Source: Galerina marginata
Lineage: Eukaryota; Basidiomycota; Agaricomycetes; Agaricales; Galerinaceae
Length of the DNA stretch: 64,000 nucleotides
Direction: 5' to 3'
NCBI GenBank assembly: GCA_023014335.1
Contig: JAECYW010000005.1
Span: 3,410,001 to 3,474,000, forward strand
The notes beneath the pieces were generated by a model. The model saw only the letters and a list, made by a program, of their open reading frames with translations. It had not been told where the DNA came from and did no database searches. This document shows, one piece after another, positions 12,387 to 22,900 of this stretch. Every line of letters starts with the position of its first letter. The first letter of the stretch is position 1. The translations under genes and the position numbers were made by a program.

Positions 12387-14224
12387 ATGATGTTGCTCAT
12401 CGTAATTACCCTCTACCTGTTCCAAGGTTTCTTCAATGCGGACGCTGCTCCCCTCTCCACCATTTTCCCTCGACAAACCAGTACTGATCTTGGTGCTCCT
12501 CAAGAATGCATTTGCCCGAACACCCGCTCGCGATGGGACATCGTCTGGAGCTGTCTAGCTACCATATTTGTGTGTACGTGGGTGTCGGTTCACCCAAACA
12601 TCCCAGCCCTGGGGGAACCGTGGTGGAAGAAAACGTTGAGGCGGGTGGAGTTGATGTTCTGGTCCATTATTGCGCCAGAACTGATACTATTTTGGGCGGC
12701 AAACCAGTGGGCAGCAGCTCGAGACTTAGCCAGAAAATCAAGGGGGTGCCGGGATCAAAATGCCGGACCGGTACCCGGTTAGTTAGTCCAGCCGCCGGAG
12801 GCGAAAAAAAAAGTTGGACCCCCCGGTAAACTGCCCCCAAAACTTGATTTTAGCTCTCTAAGGGCAGCTAAATACTGTTCAAATTTTGTAATACAGTCAG
12901 AACTTGGGATGAAGCATAAATTTGTTTATTTACAGCCCGAAAACAGCCGAAAATGCTGCGATGTTGCACACATGCTACATGCTGGCCCAAAATTGTTAGC
13001 ATGAAGCTACTAACCTAAAAACTGTATAATAAGCTATTGATGTCTACTTTCAAAGTCTTACATTCATTTTTATACGTTGCAGACCGCTAGAGGGAGCCTC
13101 CGGGAGGCTAACAAGCACCGAAGTCGGAACTGATGCACGGAAGTGACCGAAAATGATGTAATATTACTATATTTGGCTTTGTTCCTGATTATGTAAGTTA
13201 GTTAGTCCACCGAAAGTTGGCTTTAGAAAAATATCGACCCCAGGTCTTTTTTTTTTTTTCCGGAACCCCCTTGCAGAAAATACAAGGGTGGGTACAATTG
13301 CATTATCTGAAATCATGTCCTTCTCATAAGCTTATATTCAGAACACGGATGGACGACAAGTCATGGTTACTTTATTCAGATGGGAGGCTTCATGTTGTAC
13401 GACAATGAAAGCCCATTGGCGTAGTCGGCCCCAATGAACTGGACAGACTCATCAAGGAAGAAAAGGTAGCAGTGCCGAGAACCACGGAGGAGGAAATTCA
13501 GGACCGAAGCAAAGGCGACGGCCTGTCAAAGGCACTAGTTGTCATCCAAACGACATGGTTTATCAGCCAATGTATTGCACGGAGGCTTCAGGGCCTAATC
13601 GTTACCGAGCTGGAGTTCGCAACGCTCGCATTTGCTGCCGCCAATGGTTCTATGTACATGTATTGGTGGTTTAAACCCCTAAATGTCCAGACCATTGTCC
13701 GGGTTGACCTCTTGCTTCCTAGCCCCCAAATGCTTGAGGTTCAAATTGATCCTGAAGTTGTCCAGGGTGATGGTTTGTGAATTTCTTTCCACAACATTGC
13801 TCAACTTACGTATTTTTGAGTAGTAATCAAGCAAACAGATACCTCACATATCCCACAAGGATTTCCATCCAGTGAACTTGAACTCATCCCAACATCAGGC
13901 CGTGAAATTGGACGGGACGATGTGACCGCGGGCACAACAGGTAAGCCGTACCGTTGACCACAAAAGTTCATACCCAGTTAATTTTCCTTTGATTATAACC
14001 AATATTAGGGATCGGAACTGAGTGTGAAAACCTGATCACATATTCGGAAGTGAGCTCGGGACCGTACCAGAGCATAGAAGACTCCAAGTTTCAAGACGTA
14101 TATTCTTCGGCGTCGTGGCTCATATCTGGAATTTTGTTTCGCTGGCCAGCAACCGGGGTGCATGTTGTGTTGATAAGGGTCATGGACATCATTAATAGCG
14201 ACAAAATTGACAATGGTGCAATCG
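12387..14224 (+). pseudogene. Membrane protein family, copy B (disrupted and truncated)
   Basis: All four exon regions are recognisable: about 12387-13287 (split), 13341-13772, 13840-13940 and 14009-14224. There are three lesions. A 535-bp TIR element sits in exon 1 (12739-13273). One base is missing near 13408, where A and C read GACAANNACAAGCCC and B reads GACAATGAAAGCCC, which shifts the frame. Exon 4 stops after about 215 bp at 14224, where it runs directly into the start codon of copy C. The residues between the lesions remain close to A and C, so inactivation looks fairly recent. The upstream 45 bp are nearly the same as in copy D. Confidence 0.8.
12739..13273. mobile_element. Non-autonomous hAT-like TIR element in copy B
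   Basis: The 535-bp insert has terminal inverted repeats starting CAAGGGGGT and matching at 14 of 16 bases. It is flanked by a perfect 8-bp target duplication CAGAAAAT (12731-12738 and 13274-13281). A TTAGTTAGTCCA motif occurs near both ends (about 12781 and 13197) in direct orientation. Removing the insert and one target copy restores the exon-1 end seen in copies C and D. TIR form and 8-bp duplication fit the hAT superfamily; no transposase is encoded. Confidence 0.85.
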
Positions 14225-15986
14225 ATGTTGCTCATCGTAATTACCCTCTACATGTTCCAAGGTTTCTTCAACGCGGACGCTGCTCCCCTCTCCATATTCC
14301 CTCGACAAACCAGTACTGATCTTGGTGCTCCTCAAGAATGCATTTGCCCAAACACCCGCTCGCGATGGGACATTGTCTGGAGCTGTTTAGCAACGATATT
14401 TGTGTGTACGTGGGTGTCGGTTCACCCAAACATCCCAGCTCTGGGGGAACCGCGGTGGAAGAAAGTGTTGAGGCGGTTGGAGTTGATGTTCTGGTCCATT
14501 ATTGTGCCAGAACTTATATTATTTTGGGCGGTAAGGCAGTGGGCAGCCGTTCGAGAATTAGCCAGAAAATACAAGGGTGGGTGCGATTGCTTTATCTGAT
14601 ATCATGCCTTCTCATATCTTTGTATTCAGATCACGGATGGACAATGAGCCATGGTCACTTCTTACAGATGGGAGGCTTCATGTTGTATGACAATGACAAG
14701 CCCATTGGCGTACTCGGCCCTGATGAACTGGACAGACTCATCAATGAAGAAAAGGTAGCAATGCCGCGAACTACAGAGCAGGAAATTCAAGACCGAAGCA
14801 AAAGCGACGGCCTCTCAAAGGCACTTGTTGTCATCCAGACAACTTGGTTTATCTGCCAATGTCTCGCACAGAGGGCTCAGGGACTAATTATTACCGAGCT
14901 GGAGCTTGCAATGCTCGCGTTTGCTGCTGTCAATGGTGTCATGTATATGTTTTGGTGGTTTAAACCACTCGACGTTCAGACCACTGTCAGGGTCGACCTC
15001 TTGCTTCCTAACCCCCAAAGGCCTAAGGTTCCGGTTGATCATGGAGTTGTCCGGAGTGATGGTTCGTGAATTTCCTTTCACTACATTGCTCAAATTGAGA
15101 AAACAGACGTCTCACACATCCCACAAGAATTTCCATCCAATCAACTTGAACTCATCCCGACACCAGGCAGCATCAGTGAAATTGGACGGGATGAGGTAAC
15201 CGCGGGCTCAACAGGTAAGCCACACCCTAGACTACGAAAATCGTGCCTCAGTTAATTTTTCTTTGGTTATAACAAATATCAGGGATCGAAATTGAGCGTG
15301 AAAACCTGATCCCATCATTGGAAGTGAGCTCGAGACCGTACCAGAGCATCATGATAGAAGACTCCAAGTTTCAAGAGTTACGTGCTTCGGTGTGGTGGCT
15401 CACATCTGGAATTTTGTTTCGTTGGCCAAGAACTGGGGTGTACACTGTGTTGACGAGGATTTTGGAAATTGTGGAAAGCGCCCAAATTGACAAGGGTGCA
15501 ATGGGTGTTCCAATGTTTTACACCTCTTACACTGAGAGCTTGCCCACCGGCAAACAATACAAAGGAACATATGCAGGCATCATTGTGCTTACTTCCCTTC
15601 CATTTGTCGGCATTCTATTCGGTGCCATTCATTGTGCGGGCTGGGGTTTCTCCTTCCCTTCACTTTTTGAAGCCAACATCTGGCGCATATCTTCAGCAAT
15701 TATCACATGTCTCCCGGTGACATTCCTGGTGACTGGGACTTATCTTATGCTTCAGGAAATATTTGGAGACAATTTTCTTGTCCCCAAATCTTTGGAGAAT
15801 AATTTCCTAGTCCAACAGATTCTGGTTGTCCTGGGTTACCCCTTTGCCATTGTTTCTTTTGGGGGAATTCCATTCTACATTTTGGCCCGACTGGCCCTGT
15901 TGGTGGTGGCTCTTACCACGCTTCGGGACCTCCCTCCAGAAGCGTTGGCGACAGTCAAATGGACGTCATTTCTGCCTCACATCTGA
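14225..15986 (+). CDS. Seven-segment membrane protein, copy C (intact frame)
   Basis: Four exons (14225-14576, 14630-15061, 15107-15214 and 15283-15986) join in phase to 531 residues. The exon layout, phases and GTTCGT donor of intron 2 match copy A. The signal-peptide-like start is MLLIVITLYMFQGFFNADAA. One residue is missing after APLS relative to B and D. Exon 3 carries a short insertion (PGSISE region) relative to A. The start codon abuts the truncated exon 4 of copy B, so the gene has lost its own upstream flank. Transcription would have to start inside pseudogene B or upstream of it. The reading frame is open, but expression is uncertain. Confidence 0.8.
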
Positions 15987-17200
15987 GCGGGAAAGCTAAC
16001 ACAGAGGCCGGTTCTATCCCGCATTGTCAGCAGGGGACTGAATCAAAGGTGAATCCTGACATAGAACTGTTACGTGATGTGAAGCTAACCCTATTTTTAA
16101 AGTGTCAGGAATGGCGTACCAAGCAGTGGCTCAGCATGATATAGTTTTTATCTCCCGTTTCCGTATTTTCTTCCATTTTTGTACCGGACTTTTCCCCACC
16201 ACACGCCTTGGACCTGAAAGATATAGTAGTGTATTTAATTACTCAGGCTTATACTGTCTGATTTCATTCAATTCATACAAGGGGTGGACGTATGACCTTA
16301 CTGTCCAAAATTTTGGTTTCGTACACCTTCTAAATTAAGGAGGACCCTGGAGTTTTGGCGCTCATTTTGGACCCTATATTCCCTTATTTGGGCTGATTTT
16401 TGGTCAGGGGTTTGGGACAAAAGCCTTGGGACATGGGACAGGTGTGACATTTAGGACAAATCTGAGGTCCCTGTGACGCGGGACGTCTGAATTGAAGGAA
16501 ATCAGACAGTATACCAAACCCCAAAATCCCTGCACGCATTTTAGTATTTCGGATAGTTGGGACATTGTTCTTCAAATGTATTTATATGTTCATAGACTGA
16601 CTGTCTAGCTCATCTCTTGTAAGCCTACTTAATTCAGTTCATGCCGGAACGCGTGCCATTTCATTTGTTTTCTGAATTCGAAGACGAAAGGCTGAGAGTT
16701 CTAGTGTTGAGCTCAAGTTCTCTATGTATTTCGACGAACTTCCAGGAGGCAATATTAGTCCAACTAAATCAAGAATTTGTACTGATTAACGCTAATCGAA
16801 CAGACCACTCACATGGCGGGTCCAAGGCAAGCGGGATGAAGAAGATGGTCGCATAAGCGAGGTATATGGAAACTGGGGAGACAGGTGCGAACAAACTCGA
16901 ATAGATATGAATTTTGTGGTTCTGAAGCTAATCGCTGAGAGCTTATGTTACCCGCACCTCGAACGCTTGACTCTCACTCTAAGGCTCATCCGCTCCTCGG
17001 CCGTCAATTGCCATTTACGAATCTTGGGGAAGGGAAAGACTCAGTGATCATGAGTTACGGTTGACGGAAACGACAGTCTAAGATTAAATATTAAGGACTT
17101 GAATAGTAGGACTTGAATAGTTCGTACATATCTTTTTGAGCATTTTGCTTGGACTGTGCCACCGCGCCGCTTCACATTGGTGGAGGTTTAAGTTTTGACT
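15987..17200. other. 3' flank of copy C, partly duplicated
   Basis: Bases 15990-16260 match the 3' flanks of copies A and D, and 16640-16810 match 7345-7490 and 45790-46030. I see no supported coding region. A stretch at 16395-16480 is rich in GGGACA-type repeats. Confidence 0.5.
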
Positions 17201-18627
17201 GGTAATTCTGAACCCGTTAACGAGATCTATGACCTATGCGGTCAGAGTCGATGGCTGGTTAAAGATGAGTTATGCACTTACTCGTGCTGCCAGTGAGAAT
17301 GTAAAATCAATGTCGATATCAATTACCTCCAAGCCGCTTCCAGGCTAACAGAGTTCTCTCCTCGAAAGGCCTCAAGAGCGCCTACGCGCATAGAGATATT
17401 CTTAACCGAACCAATTCGCCTTAACGATTTGATTGTTTGTGTCCTTGAAATTTGGCACTGATCTGGCTTTCGAACTTCGCACTGGCGTAGCACTAGCTTT
17501 CTTCTGGATCCTCGAGCTCCTGTTCAGATAGGAACTGTGTCCGCTGAGCCATGAGCGCTGAGCCTTCGAGCCTCTCGAATCGTCCCGTGGCTGGGGTGTC
17601 TGTACGACTTGGACGATCGCCATCGTCACCTGGAGCGGGGTCGGGGCAAACAGCTCGTTGAGGATGCGAGTGTTAGTATAATGTAAGTTCTGCCGATGAT
17701 TGCTTACGGCGGGGATGAGGGATGGGGTTGTTCGGTGCAGGGTATTGGAATTGAGAAACTCGCTGGAGCGAACTGTATTCGAATAGGTAATAAATTAATT
17801 CGTTTTGAAGACGAGAACATATGTTACCTGTGCCTGTATGACTGGGCTGATCGCGGTTGTCGCCTGGAGCGGGATCGGGGTCGGGTGCGGGCGCGGAGAG
17901 CGGGTTGACGGTGCTGGCGTTGGTGTGATTTAAGTTATGCTAATGATAATTAATGATGACGGCGAAGTTATTTGCTTCAATGGAACTGGGAAACTCGCTG
18001 GGGAGAACTGTACTTTGATAGATAAGAAATTAATTCGCTAATTCGTTCTGGAGACGGGAACTTATATTCCCCTGGACCGCACCTTGAACATTTTGGCTTG
18101 TTGGACCATTGACTTCCCGGATCTTATCTGCTGTCTACGAATCCAGAGGCACTGAGGCAGGAAAAGGAGCGATGAGTTGGATCGATGTTTGATACGAAAG
18201 ATCAGGAACCTGAAAGGTTCGTACCTACAGGTTTCTCGTCTATCTGTGTTCTATTCCGAGCTTCGTATGTCTTCGGATTGGGTAAGCGAGGACGTACCGC
18301 GTCAGGCCACGGTAGTTGAGCTTCTACATGCAGAGGAAGTCGATATGTGTTCTTCGAGATCTCGGATCGTGGATGGAATCTAAACACTCAAGTATGTGGT
18401 CAGTAGCTGAAGGGTGAGGATGTGTTATGTACTGATTCGCCTCAAGAATGTGAAATTGAATACCCTCAACTTGAAGCTGCTTCCCACCTATCGAAGGTTT
18501 GTCCTTGAAAGAGCGCCTATGCGTATATTATTATAAATAATTCGCCTTGACGACTCGTACGACGATTTGAATCATTGATTGATTCTGTCAATAGCACTGA
18601 CCTGGCTTTCACATTGCACCGTCTTCT
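17200..18627. repeat. Imperfect tandem duplication, non-coding
   Basis: Bases 17270-17600 are repeated, diverged, at about 18415-18627 plus 20003-20070; the second copy is split by the TIR element. The middle part (17640-18090) contains further related sub-blocks (GGAGCGGGATCGGGG and ACTCGCTGG motifs at 17640/17870 and 17760/17990). No gene was recognised. Confidence 0.5.
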
Positions 18628-20002
18628 ATGGCGTTATTTCTGTACAAAAAATAAAATCTAGCAACTTTTTGTGTCCGCGACCAACTTAAGGCTATTTTAG
18701 TGAATTTCACCCTACTTTACCTGGTAAGATTTTCCGCGACTTTCGAATTCAAATCGCGCAACTTTCAAAATTTCCCGCGACTTTCAAATCACATCCCCCT
18801 ACTTTCAGAAATTTCCCGCGACTTTCAGATCACATCCCGCAACTTGCAGAATTTTCCGCGACTTTCAAAATCCCGCAACTTTCGAATTTCGCGCTACTTT
18901 CGGCACTTGGCACAACTTTCAAAATCCCGCTACTTTTGAGGTTTCCGCTACTTTCAGGACACTTAGTCCTAATCCAAGGTAAGTCTTTTTTTCAGTGTTA
19001 TTATTTACTATTTCCTGAGGTTCATGCCGTTCCCGGTGACCTTCGGCATCATCCCAATGCGGAAGGTACTCCGCCGGCGCTTGTGCTCGCTGTCTCCGAC
19101 GACGAGCTCATTATTTGACCATTCCTCATTCGTTTTCTTTGATCTTTTTTGTGTATTAATACTTATTTAATCGTAATATTTGTAATATAAATTTATATCC
19201 ATGAAATCCTGCCTGAAAAGCCACCAAATTGCAAACCTGTTGATGTACCAGCGGGCTACCACATCCAATACACCATACATCTTGAGTAATAACAGTATTA
19301 AACCACCTAAAGCACTGATAAATATTATAGCCATATTTTAGAGCCATGGCTTATCAGTGCCGTGAATTGGAGGTCTCAATGACTGGTAGTTCCAGGCTTG
19401 GAAGTTGACACATTCATAGGATTGTAATTTAGGGGATTCTTAGGCAGGATTTTGTGCATATAAATTTATATTACAAATATTACGATTAAATCAATATTAA
19501 TACACAAAAAAGATCAAATAAAACGAATGAGGAATGATCAAATAATGAGCTCGTCGTCGGAGACAGCGAGCACAAGCGCCGGCGGGGAGTACCCTCCGCA
19601 TTGGGATGATGCCGAAGGTCACAGGCAACGGCATGAACCTCAGGGAATAGCATTGAAAAGGGGCTTACCATTGATTAGGACTAAGTGTCCTGAAAGTTGC
19701 GGAAACCTTGAAAGTTGCGGGATTTTGAAAGTTGCGCAAAATTCGAAAGTTGCGGGATTTTTGAAAGTCGCGGAAAATTCTGTAAGTTGCGGGATGTGAT
19801 CTGAAAGTCGCGGGAAATTTCTGAAAGTAGGGGGATGTGATTTGAAAGTCGCGGGAAATTTTGAAAGTTGCGCGATTTGAATTCGAAAGTCGCGGAAAAT
19901 CTTACCAGGTAAAGTAGGGCAGAATTCACTAAAATACCCTTAAGTTGGTCGCGGAGACGAAAAGTTGATGGATTTTATTTTTTGTACAGAAATAACGCCA
20001 TA
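18628..20002. mobile_element. Fold-back type TIR element with long arms
   Basis: The two arms of about 550-600 bp are inverted copies of each other: 18628-19200 and 19440-20002, around a unique centre of about 240 bp. The outer ends read TATGGCGTTATTTCTGTAC and its reverse complement. GTCTTC flanks both ends (18622-18627 and 20003-20008), consistent with a 6-bp target duplication. Each arm has many short subterminal repeats of the CGCGACTTTC / CCCGCAACTTTC type. The arms carry an inverted open stretch of about 80 codons (MSSSSETASTSAGGEYPP in the right arm) but no recognisable transposase. I do not assign a superfamily. Confidence 0.8.
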
Positions 20003-20460
20003 GTCTTCTTCTAGGCCGAGCTCTTCAGATAGTAACCAGTCAGCTCATAAGCGCTAAGCCTTCGAATCTCTCAACGCACCAGAATTTAGAAATCGTAAGA
20101 ACGGAAAGATCATCAACATTTGACGATGAGAAGTGCTCGCTGCCACATCGTCGCAATTGCGGTTGTTGATGACGTCGTGTTGATGAGCTAACAGGGCCGG
20201 AGATGCTGAGATGCTGGATTTGCGTGATGCTGGAATCGTAGGCTTCGAATTCAGTACAGAACAGTTGAGAACAGAATCCGTCAATAAAAAGTAGAAACAA
20301 TGAAAAGTCCAGTTGACGATATGCGTCTCTTACGATGCCTGGAGATCTAGAGGTACTTCAAGGCGCTTGAATCCCTCGGACGATTTCTAAGAATAATTAA
20401 AGATCGTCACCAAGCCGTCTTGGCAGGCTAAGGACCAGGTGCATGTGGGAAATTTGACCC
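20003..20460. other. Unannotated spacer
   Basis: The first 60 bp continue the tandem duplication split by the element. The rest shows only short ORFs on both strands, and I recognise nothing in it. Confidence 0.3.
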
Positions 20461-20469
20461 GATCTGAAC

Positions 20470-21297
20470 AACAGCGTGGACGATGATGAGATCACGTCCT
20501 TCCTTTCCTCCTCACCACCACCTACAGTCTCGGACTGCCGCCATTACGGACTCTCCTGGATCTCTCTGCTCAAGTCGGTACTGGCAGCGGCGCCACCATT
20601 ACGATTCCGAACCTTCCTGGCTGTCTCTGCTCGAGAGCCGACAGCGGGCTCGGCTGTACTTTTTTCGCCATCGCTCTAGCTTCCCGTGGGCAAACGGCGA
20701 GCTAGACCTCCTTTCCACCTTCTAGCCTCCTTCCAGCCGCACAACCCCCCTCCTGGACCTCAACGACCCTCATCCTGCGCAGCATGCAGTTTGACCCACC
20801 AAAACCGCGGTTCACCCGCCCCCAACAGCGCCCCAGCTCCTCCAGCTCGACGCTCTTGCACAGCAGCGGCAGTCCACCTGGCTTCGCCAGCCCAACAAGC
20901 CCGTTCTCCTCGCCTTCTCGCTCGCGAGACGTCTCTCCAGGCCCAGGCCGAGCCCCGCCCCACGCCCTAGCCAACGCGTACGAGACTCCCGGGCAGCACC
21001 ACGGTCTAGCGACAGGAGACAGCAGCGCATCGCTAAGCGTGAACTACGTACCAAGCAAGTTCTCCAACCCGCTGCTCTCCTCGCCTGCTGGGCCTCGGAG
21101 GCGCATGACCCGCGGCGGTGCGGCGTCGGCGAGGTTGAAAGACCCGTTGAACCCCGGTGCGGGGATGGTGCCCAAGATGGGGGGGGGGCGTGGATGCGTT
21201 CCGGAGTGGGGAGGCGAGGATTGGGGGCCCTGCGGATGAGGACGACGAGGATGATGATGAATTGCGTGATGGGGATGAGCTGTTTGGGCGGGGACGG
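20470..21297 (+). pseudogene. Recent tetraspanin 5' duplicate, inverted
   Basis: This is plus-strand sequence nearly identical to the 5' flank and exon 1 of the minus-strand tetraspanin at 46748-48930. From the ATG at 20784 the frame follows that protein almost residue for residue for about 130 codons, with small indels (one G lost in a poly-Gly stretch and short in-frame insertions). An expanded G run at about 21180-21188 then breaks the frame. Similarity stops after the G-R-G-R-R block at 21297, where the sequence switches to R-repeat. Confidence 0.8.
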
Positions 21298-21500
21298 AGA
21301 GTCGCTGGAGCCATGTATCTCACTACAATGGCAGCCATTCTATTCTGTTCCACATGATCTTTTGCGATCCGGCCAAAAAATTGACTCGAACTTGGGTCAT
21401 ATTTCGTATCTCCTCCATCCTTACTCCTGATAATTCTCTGAGTCCCAGATATATCGTACACCCACCAGCATAGACGCCGTTAATTGTAAGTCTAGCTTCT
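21297..21500 (+). repeat. R-repeat fragment
   Basis: The CTGGAGCCATGTAT block and the CATTCTATTCTG block at about 21306-21350 match the subunits at 4040-4095, 10150-10200 and 41080-41125. The join to the tetraspanin relic is abrupt. Confidence 0.6.
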
Positions 21501-21509
21501 ACCTCACTT

Positions 21510-21800
21510 GATCCACATCACTTCCATGTCTCATCTTGCTTATCCTCTACTTTCATTAGTGCTGGCGCAGCTCCTACCTTCGAGGCCGCGGTCTTTCCGC
21601 GACAGACCAGAACCGCCCTTGCTTTTCCTCAAGAATTCATATGTCCGGATACCTGATTGCGATGGGATACCGCCTGGTGAGCTGAGCGAAAGTCGGCAGA
21701 AAAAGGCGCTTCAGGGCTTGAAATTGTCAATGATGTTCTGGTCTATGATCACCAGAACTTGATATATTTTAGGCAGCGAGGCAGTGACTGGGGGGTCGAA
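21510..21800 (+). pseudogene. Exon-1 relic of the membrane protein family
   Basis: This is the same relic as at 330-715, with the leader, CCGGATACCTGATTGCGATGGGA block and a GTTCTGGTCTATGATCACCAGAAC block in order. Frames are broken and no further exons follow. Confidence 0.55.
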
Positions 21801-22900
21801 GGACGGCAACGATGTCTTGCGTATGAATATTCTTCCATCATATGTCCTATATGTATATGTACGTGCAGACTACGGGTGGACAATGAGCCACACTAATAGG
21901 TGCCAATGAAAGATATAAATGTAAATATACAAAATATAAAATACAATAAACGAAGGAGAACAGCAATGGGACAGAAACTCGGCAGGACGATTTTGATTGA
22001 TAACGAACAGTTCTCCAGTGATCGTGATGAATGCCAACGTCGATACACGAAACACGAAACACGTGGCTAGAACATTGAGAAGTACGGTCTCTTCAGCCGC
22101 TAGCCGCGTACGACTCAGAGAAGCGGCAGTCACAGAAGGGAAGTTCTCGTCGGAGACTGCAGCGCCCTCCTTATGCGAGCTGAGACTGTTGGACTGAACA
22201 GCCTGGGCTTCGAGGTTCGAGGTTTAGGCCTCAAGCACTACTTGACCTTGAAGAGTGTGACTACGGTGTCGGCGGCTAGGGCTTTGTTGAATTCCTTGAA
22301 ACAAAATCATGGAGACCTGCGACGAGGGCCATCCAAAGCTGAAGTTCAAACACGACGGCAAGATCAAAATCCTGCAACCTGAATTACTTATTACACTAGA
22401 AGAGATGAAGGATAGGAGAAAAAGGAAGTCGATGTAAGCTTGCCTTAAAGATTGGAGTAGTCGAATTCGTACGACAACTCCGAAAGGCGATGGACGTCAA
22501 TGAAAGACGGGTAAGGTAAGGCGCCGAAATTGCCACAGATTTGGTTGGCAAGGATGATGCTCTCAGCGTTCAGATTCAGGGCTGTGAGCTCCTGGAGTAG
22601 CAGACTTTGTTGAGAACGCGGACTTCATTTGGGCATGACAACTTCAATGCTGTGACGTTGGTTATCAGTAAGAATGAACTCGACTCTAAGGTTAAAACGC
22701 CCGCTTACCTGCCTTGAAGAGGCTACAAAACAATGAGCTGGAGATGTAAGAAGTTTAGTATGAAGAATATAGCACACATATGACTTACAAGAGATTGGAG
22801 CGAGTAGCGGGTGCATCTCCCTTGATGATCTGCATCCTACAACGACTGGCAACCGCGGTCGACGGGGGTTGCTCAGAAGGTAAGTATGAACTGTGAAAAG
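21801..22900. repeat. Segmental duplicate of 716-1750
   Basis: This stretch is collinear with the segment downstream of the first exon-1 relic, with a TATATGTATATGTACGTGCAG block at 21846 against 736. It shows that relic plus downstream flank were copied together. No coding region is supported. Confidence 0.55.
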
